NCBI RefSeq assembly: GCF_001513965.1
Contig: NZ_KQ948026.1
Span: 190,681-254,680, forward strand
Direction: 5' to 3'
Origin: Streptomyces cellostaticus
GTDB taxonomy: Bacteria > Actinomycetota > Actinomycetes > Streptomycetales > Streptomycetaceae
Length of the DNA: 64,000 nucleotides
Below, one piece after another: positions 1-8,601 of this stretch. Under the pieces are notes generated by a model. That model saw only the letters and a list, made by a program, of their open reading frames with translations. It searched no databases and was not told where the DNA came from. Position 1 is the stretch's first letter; every line of letters begins with the position of its first letter. The translations under genes and the position numbers were made by a program.

Positions 1-273
1 CCCCGGGAGTGGGCCGCGCCCGAGCCGCAGGTCGGCCGGGAGGCCGGGGCTGAGGCGTCGTCGGGGCGCAAACAGGCTGCGTCTGAGCCGTGGGCCCGCA
101 AGGAGGCCACGCCTGGGTCCCAGGCCGGTCAGGAGGCTTCGCCCGCGCCCCAGGAGACCTCGCCCGAGCTCAAGGAGCCCTCGCTGCTCAAGGAGCCCTC
201 GCCCGCGCCCCAGGGGACCTCGCCCGCGCCCCAGGAGACCTCGTCCGAGTCCCAGGAGGACAGCGCCCGATGA
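1..273 (+). CDS. C-terminal part of a low-complexity protein upstream of the AAA+ operon
   Basis: The gene enters from outside the window, and 90 codons of its 3' end are visible before a TGA at 271-273. The visible part is disordered, rich in Pro, Glu, Ala and Ser, and contains repeats of an SPAPQET-like heptad encoded by imperfect 21-bp direct repeats between about 138 and 260. It also carries two W-A motifs (REWAAPE and EPWARKE) that resemble the SPWA motifs of the next protein. The stop overlaps the next start (ATGA at 270-273), so the genes are probably co-translated. The folded domain that would reveal a function lies outside the window, so none is assigned. Confidence 0.6.
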   Translation, partial: PREWAAPEPQVGREAGAEASSGRKQAASEPWARKEATPGSQAGQEASPAPQETSPELKEPSLLKEPSPAPQGTSPAPQETSSESQEDSAR

Positions 274-653
274 GCACGCCACCGCCGCCCGCCCACCAGC
301 CCGATCCCGCCCCGTCGGTGCCCCGCCCCGCCGCGGACCAGCGTTCGTGGGCGGCCACGGGGCAGCAGCCCGGAGCCACGGTGCCGGCGCAGGGCGCGGC
401 CGCCGGCCCGCCGTCCCCGTGGGCCGCCGCGTCCCAGCCCGCGGCACCCCAGCCCGCACCGCAGGCGGCGGCCTCACCCTGGGCCGCCTCCGCCGACGCA
501 GGCCGCGCCCAGGCCTCCCCCTGGGCCGCGCAGCGCCGCCCGCAGCAGGAGCGGGTCACCAGCAGGCTCCGGCGGGTCGTGGAGGGGCTGCCCGACTGGG
601 AGCCGCTGCCGCCCGGCGAGACCGTCGTCCGCAGACCCGGCAGCACCGCATGA
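270..653 (+). CDS. Pro/Ala-rich protein with repeated SPWA motifs
   Basis: The 127-residue product begins MSTPPPPAH and is dominated by Pro, Ala and Gln. It has three copies of a P/A-S-P-W-A-A motif and ends in a charged segment, ERVTSRLRRVVEGL, that may form a short helix. No signal peptide or membrane segment is seen. The ATG is chosen because it overlaps the upstream stop (ATGA) and the reading frame closes in another ATGA overlap with the next gene at 650-653. This suggests a tightly coupled operon in which these low-complexity proteins act as linkers or adaptors for the downstream ATPase. No family is recognised; the frame is supported by the double overlap rather than by homology. Confidence 0.6.
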   Translation: MSTPPPPAHQPDPAPSVPRPAADQRSWAATGQQPGATVPAQGAAAGPPSPWAAASQPAAPQPAPQAAASPWAASADAGRAQASPWAAQRRPQQERVTSRLRRVVEGLPDWEPLPPGETVVRRPGSTA

Positions 654-1201
654 GCGGCCTGTGGGGCGACGGCGGCCCCTACCAGACCTGGGTCGGGTTC
701 CTGCGCCGCTGGGCGGCCCTGGAACCCGTCGACCCGGCCACCCTGCCCGCCCTCCCCGAGGAGCAGTACGACAGCGACACCTGGGTCCGGCTGACCGAGC
801 ACCTCACCAGCGCGCTGAACACTCGCCTGGTCGCCTGGGCCGAGCATCTTGTCCGCGCCCTGAACGAGGCCCGGGACGAGTTCAGTTACGGCCGTGAACT
901 CGCCCAGGCCCGCACCGGTCTGCACGGCATCCGCGCACTGGCCGCCCATCCCGGCCTCCCGGAGTCCCTGCGCACCGCGCTGACCGAGCTGGTCGACAAC
1001 CAGATCACCCAGGTGCAGGCCCAGCTGGAGCAGAACCTGGACGCCGAGACCAGGCGCGGCACCGACCCGCGCCTGGTCGAGCGCCGCCGCCGCACCCTGC
1101 GGGACAACGCGCTGACCGCGACCTTCACGGTGCAACAGACCCAGGACACCTGGGCGTACGACCCCGCGGCCCCGCCCAGACGCCGCATCGTGCCCGGCTG
1201 A
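650..1201 (+). CDS. Helical hypothetical protein of the AAA+ operon
   Basis: The 183-residue protein starts MSGLWGDGGPYQTW. It is mostly alpha-helical in appearance, with regularly spaced hydrophobic residues and many Arg and Glu residues (LTEHLTSALNTRLVAWAEHL, then a charged helix ending in ERRRRTLRD). No transmembrane segment or signal peptide is present, so it is probably cytoplasmic. Its ATG overlaps the preceding TGA and 43 bp separate it from the ATPase gene, so it is likely a partner or regulator of that ATPase. No known domain is recognised. Confidence 0.7.
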   Translation: MSGLWGDGGPYQTWVGFLRRWAALEPVDPATLPALPEEQYDSDTWVRLTEHLTSALNTRLVAWAEHLVRALNEARDEFSYGRELAQARTGLHGIRALAAHPGLPESLRTALTELVDNQITQVQAQLEQNLDAETRRGTDPRLVERRRRTLRDNALTATFTVQQTQDTWAYDPAAPPRRRIVPG

Positions 1202-1244
1202 GGGGCCCGCCCCGCCGTCCCCGACCACCTCCCAGAAGGCCCGA

Positions 1245-2810
1245 ATGTCGAACTACGCCGAGAGCCTCAGCCACCTCGACAGCTACATCTCCGCCCGCGT
1301 CCCGGTCATCGCGATGCGCACGATCGAGCAGCAACGCGCCCTGCGCCTGCTGCGCGAGGCGGCCACCCAGTCCCGGCGCAGCAGCATGCCGTTCTGGATC
1401 TACACCCGGGCCACCGGCCTGCGCGACCTGCGCACCAACGCGCCCGTGCAGGACGACCGTTCGCTGGCCGGAGCGATGGACTTCGCCGCCGCCCAGTTCG
1501 GCAGCCGCGCCAACGCCACCGTCGTCTTCGTCGACCCCGACGAACTCGAGTCGGACACCCCGGTCACCCGCCACTTCGCGGAACTTGCCCGCCTGGCCGA
1601 CAGCAACATGGGCAGCATCGTCCTGATCACGGACACCCCCATCTGGAGCGGCCTGCAGCGCCTCGGCATGAGCCTGCGCCTGGACCTGCCCGACTCCGAG
1701 GAGATGTACGGCATCCTCAGCGGCTTCCTCGGCGACCACCACGGCCACATCCCCATCGAGTGGACCGAGGAGGACGCCCGCCGCGCGGCCGAGTTCCTGA
1801 ACGGCGTCACCGAGGCCGAGTGCGTCAACCTCATGGCGACCATCGCCGCCAAGGGCGCCATCCGCCGCGAGGACGTCCTCGGCCTCGCCCAGGCCAAGGA
1901 CCGCATCTTCAGCGACCTCACCGGCCTGGAACGGGTCCACCTCAAGCAGAGCGACTACGCCATCGGCGGCCTGACCGGCCTGCGTACCTGGCTGGAACGC
2001 AAGCACGACATGATCTCCCGCGACCTGCGCCACACGGCCCTGCGCCCGCCCCGGGGTGTCCTGCTGGTCGGCGTCCCCGGCTGCGGCAAGTCGTTGTCGG
2101 CCAAGGCCATCGCCCACGACTGGAAACTGCCCCTCTACCGCCTGGACATGGCGAGCATCCACGGCAAGTACCTCGGCGAGTCGGAGGGCCGCTTCCGCGA
2201 GGCCCTCGCCATGGCCGACCGGGTCGCCCCCTGCGTCCTGTGGATCGACGAGATCGAGAAGGGCCTGGCAGGCCGCGACGACATGTCCGGCGTACCGCAG
2301 CGCATCATCGGCCAGTTCCTGTACTGGCTCCAGGAGTCCCAGTCCCGCGCCTTCGTCGTGGCCACCGCCAACGACATCCGCAGCCTGCCCCCGGAGCTGC
2401 TGCGCAAGGGCCGCTTCGACGAACTCTTCTTCGTGGACCTCCCCGACGCCCAGGACCGCAAGGAGATCATCCGCATCTACCACCACCGCTACCTCCAGGC
2501 CGACCCCACCCCCGAGCAGCTCGACCGCCTGGTCGACCTCTCCGAGGGCTTCGCCGGCTCCGACCTGGAGGCCGCGCTGCACGACGTGGCCGAGGAGGCG
2601 GTGCGCCGCGGCGGCTTCGCCCAGCTGAAGGACTCGTACGTCATGGACACCTTCGCCCAGGTACGCCCGCTCAGCGTCAGCAACCCCGAGCAGATCGAGG
2701 AGATCCGGGCCTGGGGCCGCGAGCGTGCGGTACCGGCGGGCCGGGCGGCGGTGACGCCCGTGCCGGGTGACGGAGGCCGCACGCGCCGAATCGTCTTCAT
2801 GGACGAGTGA
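1245..2810 (+). CDS. Ycf46-like AAA+ ATPase
   Basis: A 521-residue cytoplasmic AAA+ ATPase. Residues about 1-230 form an N-terminal region of the kind seen in Ycf46-like ATPases, and the AAA+ module follows: Walker A GVPGCGKS at 276-283, Walker B VLWIDEIE at 331-338, sensor 1 ATAND near 373-377, and an arginine finger in RKGRFDE at about 390. The Cys in the P-loop is characteristic of Ycf46-type proteins. A C-terminal lid (GFAGSDLEAALHD) and a short tail complete it. It closes a run of at least four coupled genes, so it probably remodels a complex made with the proline-rich and helical neighbours. The biological role of this family in actinobacteria is not established; the ATPase call is firm. 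Confidence 0.93.
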   Translation: MSNYAESLSHLDSYISARVPVIAMRTIEQQRALRLLREAATQSRRSSMPFWIYTRATGLRDLRTNAPVQDDRSLAGAMDFAAAQFGSRANATVVFVDPDELESDTPVTRHFAELARLADSNMGSIVLITDTPIWSGLQRLGMSLRLDLPDSEEMYGILSGFLGDHHGHIPIEWTEEDARRAAEFLNGVTEAECVNLMATIAAKGAIRREDVLGLAQAKDRIFSDLTGLERVHLKQSDYAIGGLTGLRTWLERKHDMISRDLRHTALRPPRGVLLVGVPGCGKSLSAKAIAHDWKLPLYRLDMASIHGKYLGESEGRFREALAMADRVAPCVLWIDEIEKGLAGRDDMSGVPQRIIGQFLYWLQESQSRAFVVATANDIRSLPPELLRKGRFDELFFVDLPDAQDRKEIIRIYHHRYLQADPTPEQLDRLVDLSEGFAGSDLEAALHDVAEEAVRRGGFAQLKDSYVMDTFAQVRPLSVSNPEQIEEIRAWGRERAVPAGRAAVTPVPGDGGRTRRIVFMDE

Positions 2811-2898
2811 CGAGTGACGAGTGACGAGTGATGAGCGACGAGTGGCGAGCGACGAGCGACTGAGCGAAGACTGACGAGTGATTGAGTGACGAGTGACC
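2802..2898 (+). repeat. Degenerate short tandem repeat, GACGAGT/GAGTGACGA type
   Basis: Starting inside the last codons of the ATPase gene (gacgagTGA) and running about 95 bp downstream, the sequence is built from imperfect copies of a 7-8 base unit, gacgagt(g), with variants gatgagc, ggcgagc and actgagc. The unit includes the stop codon of the ATPase, so the array appears to have grown by slippage from the gene end. Confidence 0.8.
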
Positions 2899-2964
2899 AG
2901 GGACGACCCATGTGTCGGGTGGTCCGACTGGTTCCGGCACAGGAATGTCGTCCATACTTCCGCC

Positions 2965-3486
2965 GTGGAGCAGCGCATAGGATCGAGCAGCAAGCCCCTG
3001 GAGGGCGAGCCCGTCAAGGGCGCCGGATTCGACCCGGCCTTCATCCCCGGGCTCACCGCGCCCGCGAAGGCCGAGCCGGAGGACGCGAAGCCGACGGCGG
3101 AGTCGGACGAGCAGCCGGTGCCGGAGCCCGCCGAGGAGCCGGAGCCGGAGGCACAGGTGCCCGAAGCACCGGCAGAGCCGGAGGACGAGGAGGAGGCGCC
3201 CGAGGGCGGCCCCGTCTTCGAGGCCTCCGACCGCCGGGCCAGGTTCGTCGCCGACCACCGTGGCGTCCGTCTCAGCCTGGACGAGGAGAACTGCGAGTTC
3301 CGCTGGGACGAGATCGCCGCGGTCGAGACGGAGTCCCCCCGCTTCGGCAAGCGTTTCACCATTACGGTGCACACCCCTGACCGCCGCTGGTACCCGATCG
3401 AGATCGAGGCGACGGCCAGGGCGCGCTTCAAGGAGTGGGAGGAACAGCTGGACGCGGTGCTCGACGCGTACTTCGAGGAGGCCTAG
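2965..3486 (+). CDS. Conserved actinobacterial protein with acidic linker and PH-like C-terminal domain
   Basis: The GTG start at 2965 gives 173 residues beginning VEQRIGSSSKPLEG. Residues about 25-85 are a Pro/Glu/Ala-rich disordered acidic linker. Residues about 90-170 form a compact beta-rich domain ending in a helix (RFKEWEEQLDAVLDAY), resembling a PH-like fold. No Shine-Dalgarno is present, but a CATACT -10-like hexamer lies 7 nt upstream of the GTG, which fits a leaderless mRNA; that is why this start is preferred to more upstream ones. The gene converges on the carboxypeptidase gene, and their stops overlap by 4 bp. Function unknown. Confidence 0.75.
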   Translation: MEQRIGSSSKPLEGEPVKGAGFDPAFIPGLTAPAKAEPEDAKPTAESDEQPVPEPAEEPEPEAQVPEAPAEPEDEEEAPEGGPVFEASDRRARFVADHRGVRLSLDEENCEFRWDEIAAVETESPRFGKRFTITVHTPDRRWYPIEIEATARARFKEWEEQLDAVLDAYFEEA

Positions 3487-4826
3487 CTGCAGTACTGGGC
3501 GGCCTTTCCGATCGCCCGGTACATGCAGTCCGCGTTCTCCAGCAGCTGCAGCACGGCATCCTTGTTCCGGGACGTCTCCCGCTCGATCACCTCATCGGGC
3601 GGGTAGAACCCACCCTCCGAACTGGATGTCGGATACATCTCGAAGGTGTAGTCGAAGATCTTCTGCGTACCCCACAGATAGTCGTCGATCGACCCGTCGG
3701 TGATGTACAGATCACTCGACTGCTCCGGTGTGTACCCGTTGCTCGCGGCCATCTTCTGCCCCACGGCCTTGAACGCGGCAGCGTCGTCCGCGGTCATCCC
3801 GGTCGCCGTGTCCGAGTACGTGTACCCGAACGGCCACAGCACCAGCTCGCTGTAGGTGTGGAAGTCGATCCCGGCCTTGATCTGCTGCTTGCCCCCGATG
3901 ACGCGGCTGCGCACGAAGTCGGAGACGACCTTCACCTCGGGCGCGGACTCGGCGGCGGAACCACGGTAGGTCTCGGACGAGGTCGATCCCGACGACCCGC
4001 CACAGCAGCCCCACTTGTAGTTCCAGTTCCGGTTGAGGTCGGTCCCGACGTACGACGACCCGGAATTGGGCTGCCGGTTCTTCCGCCACGACCGGTAGGA
4101 CCCGGTGGCGATGTCGTACTCGCCGCCGTCCGGATTCAGGTCCGGGACGATCCATATCTCCCGGCTGTTGATGATGTTCGTGATCCGGGGGTCGCTTCCG
4201 TACCCGGCGCCCAGCTCGCGCAGCAGGTACAGCGCCATCTCCACGGTCAGATGCTCACGCGCATGCTGATGGAAGGTGAACAGCACCTCGGGCTCGTCCT
4301 CGTCGGTGCCGACGTTGTCGCTCACCTTGATGGCGGTGATGTCCCGCCCCTGGTACGACTTGCCGATCACCCGCTTGCTCATGATGTTCGGGTAGGCGGC
4401 GAGCCGCTGGTCGATCTCGGCGTTCATCTCGGCGTAGTTGTGGTACTTCGAGTCGGCGCTGGGGAAGTCGTAGAGCCGGGCCCCGGACCGCTGGGGTGCT
4501 GCCCCCAACGGACTGACGTCGTACCCGAGCCGGCGCAGCTTGCTGATCTGCTCGGCCCGCCCGGACACGACGACGGTCTCCTCATCGGTCTCGTCGACGG
4601 TGACGCCGGCCTGCTGAATGGCCGTACGGGTCACGGGAGTGGTGCTCTGATGGATCTCGTACTGCCGGATGTCGTCGCCGGAGGCCGTGGCCTTCCGGGC
4701 GCTGTCGGCGGTGGCGTGCGTGGCGGTGGCCGACACGGGGGCGGCGAGGGCGAGGGCCAGCAGCGCGCCGAGGGCGGCGGTACGTCTGCCGCCGCGCGCG
4801 CCGGAGCCGCGGATGCGAAGTCGCAT
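3483..4826 (-). CDS. Secreted zinc carboxypeptidase, M14 family
   Basis: The 447-residue preproprotein has a basic n-region with a hydrophobic core and an Ala-rich end (residues 1-35, signal peptide) and a propeptide-like segment (about 40-115). The M14 catalytic domain carries the zinc motif HxxE as FHQHAREH (H188 and E191). A later His in AGIDFHTYSEL is the likely third zinc ligand, and the general-base Glu is in YTFEMYP near the C-terminus. The SxYVGTDLNRNW segment is the usual substrate-carboxylate binding Asn-Arg signature. The enzyme should remove C-terminal residues from extracellular peptides, like carboxypeptidase T. It stands alone, convergent with the PH-like gene. Confidence 0.93.
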   Translation of the reverse strand: MRLRIRGSGARGGRRTAALGALLALALAAPVSATATHATADSARKATASGDDIRQYEIHQSTTPVTRTAIQQAGVTVDETDEETVVVSGRAEQISKLRRLGYDVSPLGAAPQRSGARLYDFPSADSKYHNYAEMNAEIDQRLAAYPNIMSKRVIGKSYQGRDITAIKVSDNVGTDEDEPEVLFTFHQHAREHLTVEMALYLLRELGAGYGSDPRITNIINSREIWIVPDLNPDGGEYDIATGSYRSWRKNRQPNSGSSYVGTDLNRNWNYKWGCCGGSSGSTSSETYRGSAAESAPEVKVVSDFVRSRVIGGKQQIKAGIDFHTYSELVLWPFGYTYSDTATGMTADDAAAFKAVGQKMAASNGYTPEQSSDLYITDGSIDDYLWGTQKIFDYTFEMYPTSSSEGGFYPPDEVIERETSRNKDAVLQLLENADCMYRAIGKAAQYCS

Positions 4827-5057
4827 GAACTCTCCTTGGGTCTCCAGGAATTCCGGGGTCGCCGGATGTGGGGAGTGGAGCTGGGGGGTGCTTCAGTGCG
4901 ACGTGCGGGTGCGCAGTGGTGGGGCTGCTTGCTGTGGGTCCGCTGTGCGGGGTTGGCGCTCATGGTGCGGCGTTGGCATGCCCTGGTCAAGGGTGCGCCA
5001 AGAAGGCACCGTCCGAAATCCACCGGAGCAGCCGGCTCCGTGGCAGGTGGCTGCGCC

Positions 5058-6344
5058 TCACTTGAAGGGAACGGTGAGCCAGGGGCTGCCGGGATCGGAC
5101 ATCAGAACCTGGTGGAGGTCGGCCATCTCCGTGTACCAGTTCCCGAACTCCTCGTCGTCGAAGTGCAGGCAGCGCCCGAGGATGTACCCGGCGGCGAAGT
5201 CCTGCCAGGACTTGTACGACCGCGCGGCGGCCCGGCCGGCCTCGATGACGGCGGACTCGGCTTCCTTCAGCGAGCAGTACCGGGACCCCAGCCCCCAGCG
5301 GGCCATGCCGGAGGCCCGCCCGAAGTTCCAGGCGTCCACGGAGCTGACGAACCGGTTCTCGTCGAGGATGCCGTCGGCCCTGAAGCGCGCCTCGTACCGG
5401 GTGATGCGCCCGACGAGGTGCTGGACGCCCTTGATCCGCGCTTCGATCTCGGCCTCCGGAACGGTGGGCGTGGTCGTCACCCCGTCCGGGGTGATGACGG
5501 TCTCGCCGCCTGCACGGGCCCGCAGCACCCGGGCGACCGCGTCACGCCAGTAGGCGGTGTCGACATGACCGCCGAAGTCACGCGCGATGGTGCGACGCAG
5601 CCCGAGGGCGAACTCCCAGACGGGATTGCCGCCGTCGGGGTCGAGCAGGGCGCGCTGCTGGACCTGCCACTCCTCGCGACTGGTGACACCCCACCACTCC
5701 CGAAGCGTCTTGCGTTCCGCCTGATAGCCGTTGCCGTGATAGGCCATGGCGTTCCAGGCCAGCCCGTAGCGCACGAACAGCAGCGCGCCGCAGGCCAGCC
5801 CCTGCGCGACAGGTCCCTCCAGGGGCCCACCGAGCCGGAGCGTGCGCACCCTTGCCCGGTTCAGCGGAGCCTTGGCTCGTTCGCTGTGCTGCGCCCACAC
5901 CGCGGAGTGCGGCGGCGCGGAGGGCAGGAACGCCTCGCACGGACTGCCCGGATTGACCACGATCATGGCCGGATCGCTCGGCTCCCACACCCGGGCGAAC
6001 CACCCGAGGCTCTGCCAGTCGAGCACCCGGTGCGGATCCGGCACGGGCAGCATCCCCTCCGTGTACACGGCCCAGATCCGACCGCCGGCGACCCGGGAAT
6101 CGTGTCCGAACACGGGAATGGTCCTGCTCGGTTCGGCATCCGCCCCGTCACGCCGTATCTCGAAGTACAGCCGACTGTCCGCGAGGGTGTCGAAGTAGGC
6201 CGTCCAGTCCTCCCGCGACTTGGCCTCGAGGAGGGCCTGCTCGATGGACGTCGGCGGAGTCCAGGCCGGTGGAGTCGAGGCGGGCGGAGTCGAGGCGGGC
6301 GGTGTCGCAGGCCCGAACCCTGCGGGTGGCGGACCGAACGACAT
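5058..6344 (-). CDS. SseB-like / DUF1266 protein
   Basis: The 428-residue cytoplasmic protein begins MSFGPPPAGFGP with a Pro-Ala-Thr spacer containing tandem TPPAS-type repeats. An SseB-N-like segment follows (IEQALLEAKSREDWTAYF; about residues 35-140), and a DUF1266-type C-terminal half contains the family's LREWWGVTSREEW segment and further conserved Trp/Tyr residues. The ATG at 6344 is preceded by GAAAAGGG at a suitable distance, so a TTG five codons upstream is rejected. DUF1266 proteins have no established biochemical role. No partner genes are obvious. Confidence 0.75.
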   Translation of the reverse strand: MSFGPPPAGFGPATPPASTPPASTPPAWTPPTSIEQALLEAKSREDWTAYFDTLADSRLYFEIRRDGADAEPSRTIPVFGHDSRVAGGRIWAVYTEGMLPVPDPHRVLDWQSLGWFARVWEPSDPAMIVVNPGSPCEAFLPSAPPHSAVWAQHSERAKAPLNRARVRTLRLGGPLEGPVAQGLACGALLFVRYGLAWNAMAYHGNGYQAERKTLREWWGVTSREEWQVQQRALLDPDGGNPVWEFALGLRRTIARDFGGHVDTAYWRDAVARVLRARAGGETVITPDGVTTTPTVPEAEIEARIKGVQHLVGRITRYEARFRADGILDENRFVSSVDAWNFGRASGMARWGLGSRYCSLKEAESAVIEAGRAAARSYKSWQDFAAGYILGRCLHFDDEEFGNWYTEMADLHQVLMSDPGSPWLTVPFK

Positions 6345-6624
6345 GCTTGCCCTTTTCAACTTATGGCCGACTGAGGCAACTTGACTGGCCTGGTCATGCT
6401 ATGCGACGCGGGGAGAGCGGCTTCAGCGGGGCGGTGTGTCCATGACGGCGGTGATGACGGAGCCCTTCATGCCGTCTTCGGTCACATGATCCGTGCCCCG
6501 TGACGGCATTGTCCGGAGTCTGTGACACAGGATGTTCCAGTAGTGCGGCGTGAGCAGTGCGTTGTTACCGTCCGGATCCGGGTGCGGCCGGTCGGGCCGC
6601 CCGTGAACAGGGGGGACGTCCCAC

Positions 6625-7284
6625 ATGAATGCCAACCGCCTCAGACCCGCCGTCATCGCGCTCACGGCCGTCGCGCTGGCCGCGGTGCTCACCGGGTGCC
6701 AGGGGAATGGTTCCGCCGCCGGGGCTGACAGCACGCCGAGCGCCGCCGCCACAGCGAGCTCGGCGCCCGACACGTCCGGCGGCAAGGGCGGGGCCACGGC
6801 GAGCGCGGGTGCCACCGCGACCGCGGCGCCGGGCACGGCAGGCGGCGGGACGCCCACGGCGAAGCCCGCCTCCAAGACCACCACGCCGGCCAAGACCACC
6901 GCACCGGCCGCCGGCTGCGCCACCAAGGCGCCGGACCCGGACCATGTCGACCCCGACGAGATCGCCGTCTACCGGGTCGAGGAACTCCCCGGCAGCACCG
7001 GGAAGATCAACCTCGTCATCCAGCACGGGGCCTGGGGATGCCCCGGCAAGGACTCCGACGGCACACCGTTCGTCGTCACCGGCGAGGACAGCCGCTGGGC
7101 CCTCGACCAGGCCGCGTACGTCACCGCCACCAACCCCATCACCAGCAGCAGCAAGAACCAGCGCATCGGCGTGCAGGAGCTGATCGACTGGATCAAGGCG
7201 CACCCCGACTCCGGCCTGGTGTTCAAGTACGCGACTGGCGACGACGGCGCGATCCACAGCCTGGAGCAGGTCTACACGCCGTAG
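6625..7284 (+). CDS. Putative lipoprotein
   Basis: The 219-residue product has a lipoprotein signal: basic start, hydrophobic core and the lipobox LTGC at about residues 22-25, so it should be lipidated and anchored on the outer face of the membrane. Residues about 27-95 are a Ser/Thr/Ala/Pro/Lys-rich spacer typical of wall-spanning linkers. The folded C-terminal domain (from about residue 95, with two Cys) ends DDGAIHSLEQVYTP. A purine-rich GGGGGGAC lies upstream of the ATG. It is transcribed divergently from the DUF1266 gene across a 280-bp gap in which no clear regulatory motif was found. Function unknown. Confidence 0.8.
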   Translation: MNANRLRPAVIALTAVALAAVLTGCQGNGSAAGADSTPSAAATASSAPDTSGGKGGATASAGATATAAPGTAGGGTPTAKPASKTTTPAKTTAPAAGCATKAPDPDHVDPDEIAVYRVEELPGSTGKINLVIQHGAWGCPGKDSDGTPFVVTGEDSRWALDQAAYVTATNPITSSSKNQRIGVQELIDWIKAHPDSGLVFKYATGDDGAIHSLEQVYTP

Positions 7285-7310
7285 TCACGACATGCGCTGC
7301 ACCCGTACGG

Positions 7311-7338
7311 AGGGGTGTCCCGTTCGAGGGGCACCCCT
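7311..7338. terminator. Hairpin between convergent genes
   Basis: An AGGGGTG arm at 7311 pairs with CACCCCT ending at 7338. It lies just after the lipoprotein gene and before the 3' end of the convergent DUF397 gene, without a clear T tract. Confidence 0.45.
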
Positions 7339-7353
7339 GTCGTATGCGCCCGC

Positions 7354-7551
7354 TCAAAGCGGTTGGGCCGCCTTCTTCAGGGCTTCGACGAAGGAGCTGA
7401 AGGCTCCGGACGGGAAGGTGAGGGTTGCTCTGGCCGGGGTCTTGGAGTCGCGTATGGCTATGCGGGTGGGGGCGGTCGCGATCTCTACGCAGGAGTCTCC
7501 GTCGCCGGGCCCGGAGTAGGACGACTTCCGCCAGTTGTCGGGGGTGCCCAT
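7354..7551 (-). CDS. DUF397 protein (WhiJ-associated small protein)
   Basis: The 65-residue product starts MGTPDNWRKSSYSG and contains the signature of DUF397 proteins (WRKSSYSxxxxxxCVE, RDSK, F.S...W/F). The ATG at 7551 is chosen because GAGGAA lies about 5 nt upstream; a GTG overlapping the stop of the upstream gene at 7563 is the alternative. DUF397 proteins are small partners of DUF5753/XRE regulators in Streptomyces and probably modulate their DNA binding. It is directly downstream of and coupled to such a regulator. Confidence 0.9.
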   Translation of the reverse strand: MGTPDNWRKSSYSGPGDGDSCVEIATAPTRIAIRDSKTPARATLTFPSGAFSSFVEALKKAAQPL

Positions 7552-7559
7552 GGAGTTCC

Positions 7560-8402
7560 TCACAGCTCTTTCGCCAGCCTGTGGATGAAGTCGCGCGAGC
7601 GTTCGGGGTCGAGCGACACAGTCTCTACTTTATGAAAGAGCGTTCGAAAGGCACCCAATTGGGCTTCGGAGTCGATGAAGGCCGCTCCGTGAGGGCCGTC
7701 GCGTACGACCGTGTCCAACTTCGGTACGACACCTCCCGCGTATGTCATGGCGCTGGCGGCGCTGGCGAACCCCTCCAGGTGGAAGGGGATGACACGCACG
7801 GTGACGTGCTCCGCTTCTGAAGTCTCCAGGACGTGGGCGAGTTGGGTCCGTGAGGCGGGGCGGTCGCTGACCATGATGCGCAGTGCCGCTTCATGGACGA
7901 CTGCTTCGTACGGGGTGGTTGAGACGGTCGCCTTGCGTTGCATCCGGTGACGAACGCGCAACTCGACTTCCTCTGCGGGGAGGTCGGGAACCCGGTCGGA
8001 GAAGACGGCGCGAGCGTAGTCCTCTGTTTGAAGCGGCCCGGGAATGAAGAGGAACTGGACCTCCTTCAGGAACGTGGCGTGGTGCTCCAGCTCGGCGAGA
8101 TCGAGGAACGGCGTGGGCAGCAGTTCCCGGTACTCCTCCCACCAGCCCCTCGTGCGGTCTTTCGTCATGGCTACCAGGGCCTCGATCAACTCGTCGTCCG
8201 AGCATGAGTAATTGGCAGCGAGACGACGCAGCCGCTTCTCGCTCACCCCGGCGAGGCCGGCCTCGATCTGGCTGATCTGTGGAGCGCTCACCCCGAGTAG
8301 CGCTGCCGCTTCCCGTGATGTGAGGCCTGCCGCGTCGCGGAGCCTGCGCAGCTCGACCGCCAGGCGCATCTGACGTGCCGTCGGCTCGATCCTCTTTGCC
8401 AC
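7560..8402 (-). CDS. WhiJ-like XRE/DUF5753 transcriptional regulator
   Basis: The 280-residue protein has an N-terminal Cro/C1-type helix-turn-helix at about residues 14-65 (LRDAAGLTSREAAALLGVSA) and a C-terminal DUF5753 region containing FIPGPLQTEDYARAVF, the family hallmark. The GTG at 8402 is chosen because GGGAGGA precedes it by 7 nt and family members normally begin just before the IEPTARQMRLAVELRRLR segment. It is co-transcribed with the DUF397 gene and divergent from the HATPase gene, the arrangement of the many WhiJ/AbaA-type paralogous loci affecting development and antibiotic production. Its own target is unknown. Confidence 0.93.
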   Translation of the reverse strand: MAKRIEPTARQMRLAVELRRLRDAAGLTSREAAALLGVSAPQISQIEAGLAGVSEKRLRRLAANYSCSDDELIEALVAMTKDRTRGWWEEYRELLPTPFLDLAELEHHATFLKEVQFLFIPGPLQTEDYARAVFSDRVPDLPAEEVELRVRHRMQRKATVSTTPYEAVVHEAALRIMVSDRPASRTQLAHVLETSEAEHVTVRVIPFHLEGFASAASAMTYAGGVVPKLDTVVRDGPHGAAFIDSEAQLGAFRTLFHKVETVSLDPERSRDFIHRLAKEL

Positions 8403-8601
8403 CGACTGGTCCTCCCAACACGCCTGCAAGCGCAACTCGTTCGGGGTCAGATTACGCGACGTGCTTGCGAGATCTAAATAATGCCCCCTACTGTCGGTGA
8501 CGTAGCGCACACGCAACGGAAGCGCACCGCGCCGTCCTGCCATGACGGCTGCGGTAATGCCACCGCGTGCGAAATCCCCACCACCGAACCGGAGCCGACC
8601 C

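Noticed and set aside
1125..3431. A 768-codon open frame on the minus strand opposite the AAA+ ATPase gene
   Set aside because: High-GC shadow of the real plus-strand gene; no ribosome-binding site, no recognisable motif, biased composition.
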